Origin: Cladorrhinum sp. PSN259
Lineage: Eukaryota; Ascomycota; Sordariomycetes; Sordariales; Podosporaceae
Length of the DNA stretch: 64,000 nt
NCBI GenBank assembly: GCA_033725935.1
Contig: MU867149.1
Span: forward strand, 1-64,000
Direction: 5' to 3'
A model generated the notes under the pieces. It was not told the origin of the DNA. It did no database searches and worked only from the letters and a program-made list of their open reading frames with translations. Positions 30,257 to 41,199 of this stretch are shown in pieces. The translations under genes were made by a program, and so were the position numbers. Positions within the stretch are counted from its first letter, which is position 1. Each line of letters starts with the position of its first letter.

Positions 30257-32341
30257 ATGTCTCCCTTCTTGGAACCTAACACAGATGGCCCAGGCTGCAA
30301 ATTCCGCTCTCTTCAGTCGCTGCGCTCATTCCTCGGCCTCGCTTCGCCCTACAGAAGCTGTCTCGCCAGCGCTCCCCGCGGTCGGAATGCCCCCTATTGC
30401 TCGCGCCGAGTTAATGCAGAAAAAGCTGCCGCAGTTGAGGGTCTGCTCAGTGAACTGCTCATAACCGGTATCCCTTCGGCCGGAGCGTGTCGCCTCCTCG
30501 AGACGCTCTCAACGCATGCTGTATGTGGCAAGAGCGGCTGGCACCAAAACAAGGCACCCGAGCTCCGCCATCAATGGCTGGAGAAGCTATGGGGCGAATA
30601 CCTCTGCGCGCACGGGCTGAATCCACGGCTTTGGGATAGGCCAGTGGGCCCCCTTGCAAATGATACGTGGGAGTCCGATCTCGAAGTGGCACGGGGGTTG
30701 GAATACGGAGCCGAGGAGGCAGCCGACGACGATTATATCTCTGATGACCGTGATGATGATGGGCTTGATGACAGTGATGCGTTCGATGACGGTAGTGTGT
30801 TTGATGACAGCGGCGCGCTTGATGATAGCAGTGTGCTTGGTGACGGGAGTTCATTCCTTGGGCAGCATGTCTTGACCCCGGACACAACCATCACAGACTT
30901 TGGCGAAAGCGATTCTGACGAATATCTACCTACTCGGTCGCAAAGTCTGTTCGGCGCCTCGCAAGAGACTGAGAAATGGTTGGAATTACAGGAAATTGGC
31001 CATGAGCAGATGCGCGCCAGCCTGGACGATTTGTACTCCCAGGTAATCTTGGATCCGCACGGCCAAGAAGAGGAGGAAGCTGACGTGGAAGCCATTGGTT
31101 CTGCTGAAGAGGATGATGATTACGAGGAGGATACTCATGAGGAAGCTATTAGTCCTGCTGAGGCCGATCTTGTTTACGTGGAAGCTACTCATTTTGCTGA
31201 GGAGAATATTGATCAAAACCCCATTATTCTTGGCGAGGAGAAGGATACTTACGAGGAAACCAACCATCTCGCTGAAGAGGAGGGCGCTTATGAGGAAACC
31301 GTTTGTTCTGCTGAAGAGGAGGATACTTACGAGGAACCCATCGGTCTTGTTGAAGAGGAGGATGCTTACACGGAGGCCATTCATCTTCCTGAAGACGAGC
31401 ATACTTACAAAGAGAATTCTTATGAGAAGGCCATTAGTCCTGCTGAGGAGGAAGATGCTTACGCTGAAGCTATTCATCTTGTTGAAGGGGAGAACACTTA
31501 CGAGGAAGCTACTCGTCTTGCTGAGGAGGAGTATACTTATGAGGAGGATGCTTATGAGGAGGATGCTCAAGGGGCAGCCATTGGTCTTTCTGATGAGGAA
31601 GATGCTCACGAGGAAACCAATAGTTCTGCCAAGTTCCGCAGGTACTCCAAAGCGCAAAGCCCGCTCGATCAGCTAAAGCAGCTCCTGTGCAAGTTGACAC
31701 AGACGGTCCCGCATACACGGCGCCGCACAGGCTTCATATACGCCTTCGCACGGCCCTCGCTCCCTGGCTTTCTGAAGATCGGCTTCGTCCAAGAGAAGGA
31801 CACGGCCGACCGGCCATGTACCCACCCCGTCGACCGCCGGCTGGCAAAGTGGCAGGTTCAATGCGGCCAACCAATCACAGAAGTGTTCCGCAGGCACATC
31901 GCCTGCAAAGCAGCAATGAGAATAGAGAGCTTAGTGCACTTGACGCTGAAAGAATACCGACAGGTCCAGCACCCCCCGTGCCAGCCGTGCGAGAAGCGGA
32001 AGCGGGCGAGGGCGAGGAGAGCGAAGACAGCAAAATCCGGGGGCGGCGGAAGGCATAACGAGTGGTTCGAGATCGACCCCCAGACAGCTAAACGGGTGGT
32101 GGATACATGGGCATCGTTTGCGGAGGGATCGCCGTATGACCGGTTCGGCAGACTCGACGACTTTTGGGCTGAGAAGATAGACGCCGAGATAAAGCGCATT
32201 ACAGACACCACGATAACGCGAAGCAGGGGTAATGAGACGGTTGAAGGCTGGTTGCAGACGAGAATGCAGGGGTTATTAGAAGAGCATACAAGACGGGAAC
32301 TTAATAGTATTCTTAGTCCTCTCTTTGAATTGTCTTTATAA
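30257..32341 (+). CDS. T5orf172/GIY-YIG-type protein with acidic tandem repeats
   Basis: 694 aa, single exon. The N-terminal third has a Leu-rich segment (about 55-120), then an Asp-rich run (DNA about 30722-30850). The middle, DNA about 31068-31630, holds around eleven imperfect repeats of 15-20 aa on the pattern AEEEDTYEEAIHL, strongly acidic. The C-terminal part starts with TGFIYAFARPSLPGFLKIGF, the GIY-YIG-like opening of the T5orf172 (DUF1766/MUG113) domain found in fungal and phage proteins, with a downstream Arg and a Glu-containing WFEID block. The family is nuclease-like, but a fungal role is not established. The acidic repeat tract could act as a protein-binding or solubility arm. 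Repeats of this kind are prone to length change; all unit changes keep the frame here. Confidence 0.8.
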   Translation: MSPFLEPNTDGPGCKFRSLQSLRSFLGLASPYRSCLASAPRGRNAPYCSRRVNAEKAAAVEGLLSELLITGIPSAGACRLLETLSTHAVCGKSGWHQNKAPELRHQWLEKLWGEYLCAHGLNPRLWDRPVGPLANDTWESDLEVARGLEYGAEEAADDDYISDDRDDDGLDDSDAFDDGSVFDDSGALDDSSVLGDGSSFLGQHVLTPDTTITDFGESDSDEYLPTRSQSLFGASQETEKWLELQEIGHEQMRASLDDLYSQVILDPHGQEEEEADVEAIGSAEEDDDYEEDTHEEAISPAEADLVYVEATHFAEENIDQNPIILGEEKDTYEETNHLAEEEGAYEETVCSAEEEDTYEEPIGLVEEEDAYTEAIHLPEDEHTYKENSYEKAISPAEEEDAYAEAIHLVEGENTYEEATRLAEEEYTYEEDAYEEDAQGAAIGLSDEEDAHEETNSSAKFRRYSKAQSPLDQLKQLLCKLTQTVPHTRRRTGFIYAFARPSLPGFLKIGFVQEKDTADRPCTHPVDRRLAKWQVQCGQPITEVFRRHIACKAAMRIESLVHLTLKEYRQVQHPPCQPCEKRKRARARRAKTAKSGGGGRHNEWFEIDPQTAKRVVDTWASFAEGSPYDRFGRLDDFWAEKIDAEIKRITDTTITRSRGNETVEGWLQTRMQGLLEEHTRRELNSILSPLFELSL
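31068..31630 (+). repeat. In-frame acidic tandem repeats inside the T5orf172 gene
   Basis: Degenerate 45-60-bp units encode alternating AEEEDTYEE-like and AIHL/TNHL-like blocks. Several units share GAGGAGGATGCTTACG-type DNA. The reverse complement gives a long open frame, an artefact of the repeat composition. Confidence 0.75.
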
Positions 32342-33214
32342 TTAATATAGTTGACAATATCCAAACCCTTGAATACGAATTAATTGCCTCTTCTAATGCC
32401 CTGAAAAGAATTGTCGTCGTGGCTGACTTGCGAGTCGTCTTTCGTTGTCGGCCGTTCCAAGGATATATGTAACCATCCGTATTTAAGATCCGGCGTCAGG
32501 CGCGGCTGCAAGCAAGAGGGACCACTAGTATCGCTTTGGCTCTGCTCCCTCCACACTCTTCTTGCGGTGCAGAAGTTCATATCGCGCTGGGACTGTTCCG
32601 CTAGTTGACGGTTCCCATGTGCGTACTTTGTCTTGACGCTTTACTGCTACTGCCTTTCAAGTTAAACGGGATAGGCTATTTTATCAGCCCTCGCGTGTCG
32701 AGTAGTCGCATATTGATCGATGGTGTAAAATGAAGCGGTCAGCGATGTTATACCATCAATGACAGGGTATAGGTGGTAAAAGGGGGAAGGTTAACTGCTG
32801 GGAGCACTCGATGCTGCTTGCTGTAACCGGCTTGGCTTTCCACGTCAGCTAGGTAAAGAGATAAGAATGCCTCGCCAGAAAATCCGTGATTAAAGCGCAA
32901 ATGGTGTCGCGCGCATAGTTCCAGATGCAACACGCTCCAATTGGGAAAAAAAGTTATGGAAGCTTTGCCCGGCCTGCTGTGGAATTCTGGGGGGAATCTG
33001 CAACCGCATTCTTGCTAATGCAGTAGATGGGTGGCGGCGCAGTAACCCATTCACAGCCACTCATTTCAGCCCGAGACTCTACATTAGGGCGTGATCGGGT
33101 ACTCATGAACGGCTGTCGCGCCCACAACCCAACAAGCGAAACTTCGGCGGGCCACTTCAACCCTCTGTAACACGTTCTCCGCTCGATTTCGGATCAGAAA
33201 GCACCGTCGTCAAC
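32342..33214. other. Intergenic region before the first HET gene
   Basis: 873 bp. No domain-bearing frame and no repeat I can support; presumably the promoter of the HET-like gene on the right. Confidence 0.4.
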
Positions 33215-35683
33215 ATGGGCACGACTTCCTCCACGGAGAATGGGTCAGAAGAAGCCAGCGCGTTCTTGACAGAGCTTCTCAAGACCCACTTCGTGGCCGT
33301 CATGAGGCGCCGGTACAAACAGGAGGCAGCGACCATAGCCGAGGGTGCATCTGCCAACCCCGACCTGTGGAAACTTGCGATCCCCTGTTTGATAATCGCT
33401 CTAAAAGAAGATAATGATTTGGTGCTGGCCACATTTCTCGAGGCTGCGCTGCACTTCCCAGAAGACGACGACCCAGAAACGACGACTGCCATCGAGGTCT
33501 TCTTCCAACAACTGTTGAGGCCTCTCGCGAGCCAAGATAAACCTGGATCAGAAGTCCAACATCATCAAGAGACTTTTCGGAAGAGTACAGAGATGAAATC
33601 TCTGCTTCTTGGCGTCTTTGAAGATCTTCTCATTCGTCACGGAAGCGACTTGGAAGGGGAGGAGTACCCTGATGGAGATGACGAGACTTCTTCATGTGAC
33701 TCCTCAACATCACACCTCGAAGATGATGGACCTTTGCAAATATTCATGGGAGAATCTGTCATGGCCAGGCATGTCTCATTCGATGCGATATTACATGTTC
33801 TCTGGCTGGACGGGTTGGCCAGCGATTGCCATTACTGCTCGGAGCCTTTCCTGGACGAACCTCCGATTCGCACATTCCGCAACTCGGGTGATTCGGAGGA
33901 CACTTTGGTCAAAATTCAGGTCTTCAATCGGCACTTCCGGTGTCTGAAGGAAGCAGGTCAATCAATTGTTCCAATCTCACATGTCTGGCACGACCCTATC
34001 CGCGATGCAAACTACCACGGCCCAAGTGTACCAGCAAAGGCAGCTACTTCGATCATCATCAAATCTCTCAAGGATCTATTCAAGGCAACTGAGGAAAAGT
34101 ATCACCCGCAGACGGAATTTTGGCACGATTACATTAGCGTGCCCCAGTGGGAGCATCCAACGAAGAAGGCCCTCCTGGCTTGGCTGCCGACACTGTATCG
34201 CCATGCGGACGAGATATTGGTGCACATGGCAGATATGCCTTCCCCCTTCGTTTCACTAATCCTAATTCGGGGAATTCTTAGCTCGCCTTGCAATATCAAG
34301 GAGGCTATTGATTACATGCTGCCTCTGAGAACTCTGTGTTCGAGCGAGTGGATGCAACGAATGTGGGTGACGCTCGAATATGCCCAATGCAAGGAAGCGT
34401 GCATAATGGACAAGTACAACAACATAATCAGGAGCCCGGGGGATGCAATCGCTCCCATCTTCGGCCGCGACGTATTTACCAATATGATTCGAGGGGCCCA
34501 CCGCCAAGTCAACGAACTGTGCCGCTATGCGTCAACCTTCACTGACACCCTGACTTTGCCTGGTGAGTTTCTCGGAAGGTTGACCGAGACGGGAGGCAAG
34601 AGAGACGAGACAAGAGTGATGTGTCTAGGCGAGGCGGTCGAAGTCATCAATCGAAAACAGTGCTTTGAAGAGACGGACCGGTATTTGGCACTTTACCTGA
34701 TTCTTAACCCGGAGGCTACGCCCACCTCGGCACTTGCGATACCGCCGAATGTGTCAGATGCCTGCATCTGGTTGTGGAAACATGAGTTGCTCAAGGGGGA
34801 CTACTCACCTTTGCTGATTCAGCCAAGGGAAATCGAGCAAGGTTCAAACCCGGGCGAGAGCGTCCCCTCCTGGGCGGTAGGGTGTAGCGGCCTCAAGTCT
34901 GGGGAATGGAGAATGGGGAGCCTGAATCATGACGCATGTGGGATCGGCATTTACTCGGATGGCCGCACATTGCGGATTGAACTTCAACTCGTGGGGAGAA
35001 TAGAAACCATCTACCATCTCGAGGTTGGAGATTGCGGAAAAGTTTCCGGCATTGAGTGGAGTGTCCGTCTCCTCATCACCCTTGCCGAGAAGGAAGGACG
35101 AACAGCGCCCTCCGCCCAAGACATACTTCGAAGTGTCAGCTCCATCTTCCCTCTGGACATAACTCACGCCGCCAGGCGCTCAGAAGTCAGTCCCGACACC
35201 ACAATGGATCGGCTACAAGAGTCGTTCATTGCGTTGGCGGAAGAGAAACTTGGTATCCTGCGCCACATCGACGGAAGCAGTTCTCCAATGAAGGAGCAGG
35301 TCATTCACGAGCTGGCGAAAGCAGCTGCGGAGACTCTGCAGTTCGAGTTGCTTCTTTGGGAACCAACGTCGAAAAATGTGTCTCGACTCAATCGATCGAG
35401 GGTACTTGCGGAACGGCGGAGAGAGAGGGGCGTTCAAGAAGGGGAGCCAATTTGCCTCGTGCAATGCCCCGGCTGCGGCAGGTCGACGCTGTTGCGTCTA
35501 GATCTGAGACAGACAGCTCGGGTCGGCGATGAAGTCTACCGCATACCACATCTGTCTTATGATGAAACTATTGAAGATGGGGTTGGTTTGATCCTTTGCC
35601 CAGAACGGCGAATTACTGGGAGAATGCTGTACGGTTCGACGACATGCCGTTGCCAGTCGCCTAGTTTGGTGGAGATCCGTTAA
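33215..35683 (+). CDS. HET-like (heterokaryon incompatibility) protein, large form
   Basis: 822 aa, single exon. HET-type blocks are seen in the middle: VPISHVWHDP at about 252-261 and EFWHDYISVPQW at about 301-312, matching the SHxW and W(I)DxxxIxQ cores of the HET domain, followed by LYRHADEILVHM and a WMQRMWVTLEYA block typical of the region after HET. About 240 residues precede it with no domain I know, and the C-terminus is Cys-rich (CPGCGR and TTCRC), a possible metal-binding ribbon. HET proteins trigger cell death on fusion with a genetically different strain. The reading frame is intact, unlike the RIP-damaged DNA to its right. It could act outside incompatibility as an immune-type receptor. 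Confidence 0.8.
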   Translation: MGTTSSTENGSEEASAFLTELLKTHFVAVMRRRYKQEAATIAEGASANPDLWKLAIPCLIIALKEDNDLVLATFLEAALHFPEDDDPETTTAIEVFFQQLLRPLASQDKPGSEVQHHQETFRKSTEMKSLLLGVFEDLLIRHGSDLEGEEYPDGDDETSSCDSSTSHLEDDGPLQIFMGESVMARHVSFDAILHVLWLDGLASDCHYCSEPFLDEPPIRTFRNSGDSEDTLVKIQVFNRHFRCLKEAGQSIVPISHVWHDPIRDANYHGPSVPAKAATSIIIKSLKDLFKATEEKYHPQTEFWHDYISVPQWEHPTKKALLAWLPTLYRHADEILVHMADMPSPFVSLILIRGILSSPCNIKEAIDYMLPLRTLCSSEWMQRMWVTLEYAQCKEACIMDKYNNIIRSPGDAIAPIFGRDVFTNMIRGAHRQVNELCRYASTFTDTLTLPGEFLGRLTETGGKRDETRVMCLGEAVEVINRKQCFEETDRYLALYLILNPEATPTSALAIPPNVSDACIWLWKHELLKGDYSPLLIQPREIEQGSNPGESVPSWAVGCSGLKSGEWRMGSLNHDACGIGIYSDGRTLRIELQLVGRIETIYHLEVGDCGKVSGIEWSVRLLITLAEKEGRTAPSAQDILRSVSSIFPLDITHAARRSEVSPDTTMDRLQESFIALAEEKLGILRHIDGSSSPMKEQVIHELAKAAAETLQFELLLWEPTSKNVSRLNRSRVLAERRRERGVQEGEPICLVQCPGCGRSTLLRLDLRQTARVGDEVYRIPHLSYDETIEDGVGLILCPERRITGRMLYGSTTCRCQSPSLVEIR

Positions 35684-36178
35684 GCAGAATCTTGTGTTAT
35701 CAACGACTTGCGCCAGTGCCTGAGTATGCAGAAGCGAAAGGGATGCGGAAGCTGAACCTGAACTTCGCAGTACACTGGCGAACTCCAGGGTGACATAGAG
35801 GTGGGTAAGTATTAGCGTTCGTGTTGGAACGTGGGAGGAACGGGTCCAAACTATAGTTGAGATAGCCGCAGCGCAGATGTAGATGGTGTGGGTAGCACGG
35901 ATTACAGTGAGCCGTCACGCACGCAACTACATGTTGTAAAAAGGCAACTCTTTGATTACCTTTTTATCATCTGGACCTGCACCCTCCCTCTAAACCCCCT
36001 CTAACGAACAACATAAAACATTTATTTTCTTCAACACCAATAATCTTTCTTTATTAATTCAGAGCGTTATCGGGCATAACCGGAAGAAAAAATAACCCGA
36101 ATAATAATGAAATAATTATATACAGTCAAGTTCCTGTTCCGAATATCGACTTTGAGGATTACCTTCTTCGTGAGTCGG

Positions 36179-36242
36179 CCTGTGCCGGGGGTGTGCTGCC
36201 CTGTGCTGGGGGTGTGCTGCCCTGTGCCGGGGGGTGTGCTGC
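36179..36242. repeat. Three 21-bp tandem repeats
   Basis: Three consecutive copies of CCTGTGCCGGGGGTGTGCTGC, the second with one C to T change and the third with one extra G. G-rich on one strand and standing out from the AT-rich surroundings. Confidence 0.85.
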
Positions 36243-39200
36243 GCTGCGCCGTGGGTATATTAGTCGTGGCGATGCTCAGGGCCGCATTCTGCCACCCCGT
36301 TTAAACTTGCCGAAAGATAAAATTAGATTTACAAGCAACATGCTTAAGTCTTCTCTTCCCGTATCTCACTTCTGTGGGATTTCTTTTTCTTTGATGCCTC
36401 CATCAGGCGAGGGAACTTAGCTGGGCCTCATCCGCGGGATCAAGTAAGGCAGGCAATAGCGGCAGCTTGTCCTGCAAACACCCAATGCCTTCTAGAGCGA
36501 CTCCTGATAACTGAGCACTAACAATCTATAGAAGGAAAGTTCTCAGCCAGATTTATGCAAGCCAGATTAAAGCTAGGTTAATAACGTTCAAGTTCATGCG
36601 GTTGGCTCCTAGTATTAGGGCTCAGAAATCTAATAATCTCGGCGGTTCTAGATTCCCTGCTTATAGAAACCTAGAACGAATAAGAATATAGTGTCGAAAG
36701 GGTCCGCTAGGATTACGGTAAGCTGAACCCGCGCCCCTCCTATAACAAAAGAAGAAAAGGAAAACGTAACGTTTCCTCGGGGTTTCAGTCTAGGAGATTA
36801 TAGGATATCGTAAAGCATCCAACCAATAGCCCTCATTAGTCAACAGGGTGGGCAAACGCGGATTGGCGTGTTAATATCGGATCTGAGACACTCGAGAGTC
36901 TTACGGCGGCGGCGGAAAAGGAGACGATAGAGAGGGAGATAGGGGCCAAGTTAGTAAATACGGGTCAGCCCTCGTAATCTGGCGGCTTGTCCGAAAATCC
37001 GCTATATTATAGCTAAAGAAGCTTAGCCTAGTACTGGCCCGGCACTGCCGGGCAACGCGCATTTCCAGACCCTCTAGGACGTTTAAGCCGAGGAGCAAGA
37101 TCGTTAACGACCCCCAGGACCATGCTCCCTATTACCTGAGATCATCAGTTATAAAACATCTTGCCGTCCTACCGAGACGATTAGCTTATTTACAAGCCTA
37201 GGCGCCCGGATACGAATCGGGAGTTAGTCAAGGGAGAAAACAAGCAGCCAACTTATTTTTCCCGAGGTTCAATCTGGAAACCGGGCCATATAGCCACTTT
37301 AGTCCACGAGCAGCTTTAACGAAGGGGGATGGCTCTCCGGGGAGCACGAAGGCATGACTCTGGTAATTGTCTACTATTCTTGGCAGCATATTATAGGAAG
37401 CTAATAGCCAGGATATGTCGGCGGCAGGAAGGATACGGGAGTCTGTTGGGCGTAAGTTCACCCATTGATTAACTCGTTGCTCCTGCCTTCTACCCTACCC
37501 CGGAGCCCTCGCCGGTTTTATGTACGGCATAGCCAAGACCGCAACTAACCAGGTCCCATATCTCGTAAGTCCGATCCTACATGATACCTGCACGACCATC
37601 TACGGTTTATTCCCTCCGACTATGAGTGGTAGATGGGACATAAGCCGCCAAGGCTGGATCGGCCGAGCATACCTTTCCGGCGAAGGCACCCTTATGGGCT
37701 ATAGACGGCCGCTTGAGTTACTCTCGCCTGGGCTGGAGCAAAGGGCCGTGGTGCTGAGATAGAGAGTTCATGGGGAATATTGTTATGTGTTGAAGATGGA
37801 AGAGACTGCTAAAAATTGGGCTGCTCTGGAAGGCCTGGGAAAATGGACTATAGACCTGAAGACCTAAGGCGCAGAGCTGCCTCTTCACGGTGTCAGCGCC
37901 GCGGGATCACAGCTACGATATAATATCACCCCGAGTCTTACCGTGATTTGACAGAAGCTAATTATAATGGCAGAAAAGCCCAGTCGTCTGCCGCTAGGTG
38001 GCGCTAGCGCGATCTGCTTAGTCAGATAATGTCCTGAAGCCAGTTACGACGCTCGCCTGCATTAAAGATGGCATCAGTAGGTGGTATTAAGGGGGAAAGT
38101 TTATTATGTAATGCCTTATCGTTGTATATAAACGCCTAACTCGGACTTGCCGGTCGGGAGCAAAACCTTAGGATATTTAGCTAGCGCCGGCCGTAATAGA
38201 GGCCGAATATTAAGCCCTTATTATGCAGGTTGGTCATATTAGGAAAAGGGAGTGACTCGGAGGAGAGGAAAGCTGCAGGTTTCGCGATATTCCTCCCGAC
38301 GATCTGGTTGCCTCCTAATGGTGCGATTAATAGGAGGATGGTATGTGTCCTTGCCCGGTTCGCCGAAAACGGCTCCGTAGAATCGGTTGGAAGAAGCTTA
38401 ACCTTCTATATTACGGGGAGGCGAAGGTTAGCTGGTTAGAATAGGGGACTGCGGTTAGTGTTGAGTTACGGACAGTCGTCCTAGCAGTTATATAAGCAGC
38501 TTATATAATGCAACTGAAGTGCCCTCCTTAACGACTAATTATACCTTATGCGTAATCTTCTTATATACGGACCAATATGCAGGTCATAGCCAACATTGCT
38601 TATATTTAACATAACGCAACTGAGTTTACGTAAGAGATTACGCAATTATAAGTGAATAAAAAATCTGCATCCGTCTAAGACGTCCTAGGCCACCTGGCAC
38701 GAGGCGCAACCGGTAGGCTATCTTTACGACGTAAGGAGAGGATTAGAGGGGGGAAGATTTAAAAAGGTGCAGGTAAATTATTGGCCTCAATTTCAGATTT
38801 CAGGCCTAGTCAGTATCCACTTTCAATCGGATTTTTTGATGGTGACAGTCCTTGCACTAGTTAGTTATATGGGATTGGCCGGGGTTACCGATATTATCGA
38901 AGCATTTCACTGGGTTAGAATAGAGTCTCGGATAGATATAATATATGAGCTGGAAGATAAGAAGTCCTATACTTGTACCCATCGATTCAATTCGACACTC
39001 GCTTAAACACTTCAAGAATTGTGGCAACGGACTGAGTTTCATATGGAGCCTAGTATTCTAATATAGCCTCGTAACGTCGGCAGGGTCAAGAAGCTGTCAC
39101 ACGTGCCACCACCACATACACCGGATACCGTGCGACAAGATGCCACACTGGACAGCATGCCAAGAAGGCCCCAGTGATGCATCCTTAGCGCTTACTCCAT

Positions 39201-39410
39201 GCACGTCGACGGAGATGTGAGCCTGCAATCGGAGGAAGCCCTCCGACCAAGACAAGAAAGTGTGGATTGCTTTTCTTATGGAGGGGCGGGGTTTGAGGTA
39301 GTACTATTTCGTCGTCACCGAGTATGCCCGTGCGGCAAGCATTAAGGCCGGGGGAAGCAAGGTCTTGGGTCGGCGAGGGGCTCGATCCGACCTCTGTCTT
39401 ATCACTCGGT

Positions 39411-39420
39411 CTATATATAA
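39411..39420 (+). promoter_or_regulatory. TATA box of the acidic-repeat protein gene
   Basis: CTATATATAA lies 221 bp upstream of the ATG at 39641, with a pyrimidine-rich CCTCTTCCCCCCTCTTC stretch between them, a normal fungal promoter layout. It argues against starting translation at the earlier in-frame ATG at 39365, which lies upstream of the TATA box. Confidence 0.5.
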
Positions 39421-39640
39421 GGATCCCCGTACCGATATCCTACCTACATCCTCTTCCCCCCTCTTCTGCCTGCCACCAGCACACATTGCACCTACCCTTC
39501 CTGTCAAGGTTCTCAACATTGCTGAAGGAGCTCGTGCGGAGATCCCAGACTACCAATTCACTTTTTTTTTCAAGATTCCTTCATTAAAGCTTTCACCCAC
39601 CTCTCCGGCGTCACGGAACGCAACTCTTCCGCTGCCCCTA

Positions 39641-40459
39641 ATGGAACAAGATAACGAGGTCATACGAAACACGGATGCGATCAACGTCAATCCAGACCCT
39701 TTGGAGGCCGATGCCCCCATTAATCTGAAATATCCTGAGGTGGCAGTAATGCCTTATGGAGCTAGTTGGGGCTCAAGGAAAAGACGGCTAGATCTTGCAG
39801 GCAGCCCTCAATCGCCTAAAAGGCGTCGGTGGGGCGACCATAAGGGTAAGGATAAGGGTGGGGATGATGGTGAGGGTGATATTGATGGTGATGATGATGA
39901 TGGTGAGGGTGATGGTGAGGGTGAGGATGAGGGTCAGGGTGAGGATGAGGATGAGGGTGAGGATGATGGTGAGGATGATGATGGTGAGGGTGAGGATGAT
40001 GGTGAGGGTGATATTGATGGTGATGGTGATGATGGTGAGGGTGATGGTGAGGATGATGATGGTGAGGGTGAGGACGAATTCATCGATAAGTCATTGACCT
40101 TAACGATTGAAACCATTAAACTTTATCCTGACCCAAACTTAGATATCAAGCTGATATTTTACTGGGATCAGTCCCAGCGAATTTGGTTCGCGAAAGGCAA
40201 AATCCCTAATGATCTGCCCGAGGACTATATTGAGATTTGGAAGAACGGGCTTAAGGGGGAGGATCTTGTCGATATAATGCAGGCTATTCCGATTGTATTG
40301 GAAATTGCTTTTCGGGTGCTAGGGAGCCGAAAGTTAAAGGTCGCTTGGGTTAAAGAAGGATATTTTGTGGGAAAAAATGTCAAGGTAGCGATGGATCATA
40401 TGATATTAAGTTTACAAAGCTTGATTGCATTGGAAGAGGGTGATGCCGGGGTTAGGTAA
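39641..40459 (+). CDS. Hypothetical protein with Asp/Glu/Gly repeat tract
   Basis: 272 aa from the ATG at 39641, chosen because the TATA box lies between this and the longer alternative start at 39365. After about 65 residues with a basic KRRRWGDHK block comes an acidic tract (about residues 70-145) built from GATGGTGAGGGT-type DNA repeats at about 39845-40075, then a C-terminal domain of about 125 residues (IKLYPDPNLDIKLIFYWDQ onwards) with no stop codons despite lying in decayed DNA. I do not recognise the domain. The intact frame and promoter suggest an active gene, perhaps element-borne or recently gained. Confidence 0.55.
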   Translation: MEQDNEVIRNTDAINVNPDPLEADAPINLKYPEVAVMPYGASWGSRKRRLDLAGSPQSPKRRRWGDHKGKDKGGDDGEGDIDGDDDDGEGDGEGEDEGQGEDEDEGEDDGEDDDGEGEDDGEGDIDGDGDDGEGDGEDDDGEGEDEFIDKSLTLTIETIKLYPDPNLDIKLIFYWDQSQRIWFAKGKIPNDLPEDYIEIWKNGLKGEDLVDIMQAIPIVLEIAFRVLGSRKLKVAWVKEGYFVGKNVKVAMDHMILSLQSLIALEEGDAGVR

Positions 40460-41199
40460 TTATAGCTGGTAATTTTATACTACCTTATTGAGTCTGATGA
40501 CATTCTTAAGTTTTTATTTGGGATAAACGGGTATTAAGATGAAGCTACTGTTTGCCTCCTTTAGATGCTTGATATCATTACTGGTAGGAGTGTCTATTTA
40601 ACTGTTATTAATGAGAGATGTGGGCCTAGGTAAGCGTTATTATTTATAATTATTGTTTATTTCAATACTTTGTCAACAAAGATAAGCGTTATAGGCAAAT
40701 GAGTTAACCGTTACAAATGACGTAACTGTTATTGTTTATAAATAGTTATTTCCTAGGCATTAGGGTTACCTGCCTGCCCACCTACCTGCCACTAAGCTAG
40801 CCAGCCAGCCATCCACCATTATATCCATCACTTTCCCTGCAGAAGTGGAAGACGGCCAACACTTCGAAGATGCAGAGATCCAAGGCATTGCCTGAGTGTG
40901 GGTGTGGGTGTGGCCGGGCAGCTCCTGCCTTCTGGGAATGCCCTCATCCACTTGCACCCTGAACCATGGTTGGGCCCAGAGAACTAAGGCAAGGGTGGTA
41001 TCGGGGGAAGAAGCACCCCTCGACACGGCACATAGGCGCCCAACTGCAGTCTCGAAGCCAATCAAGGACAGGCGTGAAGCTGAGCGGCGAGGCTAAAATC
41101 GAACCATTATGCAAGTCGGCATTGCCGTTCCAAGAACAGCGTGAAGCTGAGCGGCGAGGGTAAATCATTGGCCCTCTCTCTCGGGATCTGGTCACGGGC
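40460..41199. other. AT-rich spacer with short direct repeat
   Basis: No gene. A 20-bp direct repeat containing GCGTGAAGCTGAGCGGCGAG occurs at about 41072 and 41140, just left of the gypsy remnant. Confidence 0.4.

Larger units (their letters stand above)
35684..39640. other. AT-rich, gene-poor DNA with degenerate sequence
   Basis: Almost 4 kb without a recognisable gene. A three-copy, 21-bp tandem repeat lies at 36179-36242. Two medium frames (37228-37461 minus; 37520-37762 plus) show no family I recognise and may be pieces of a decayed element. A near-palindromic TTATATAAGCAGCTTATATAA lies at about 38485-38507, and a related sequence recurs at about 43976. High TpA content fits RIP-type mutation. 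Confidence 0.4.

Noticed and set aside
30459..31657. Long minus-strand and +1 frames across the T5orf172 gene
   Set aside because: Produced by the GAT/GAG-rich repeats; the +1 strand frame has the domain and promoter-proximal ATG.
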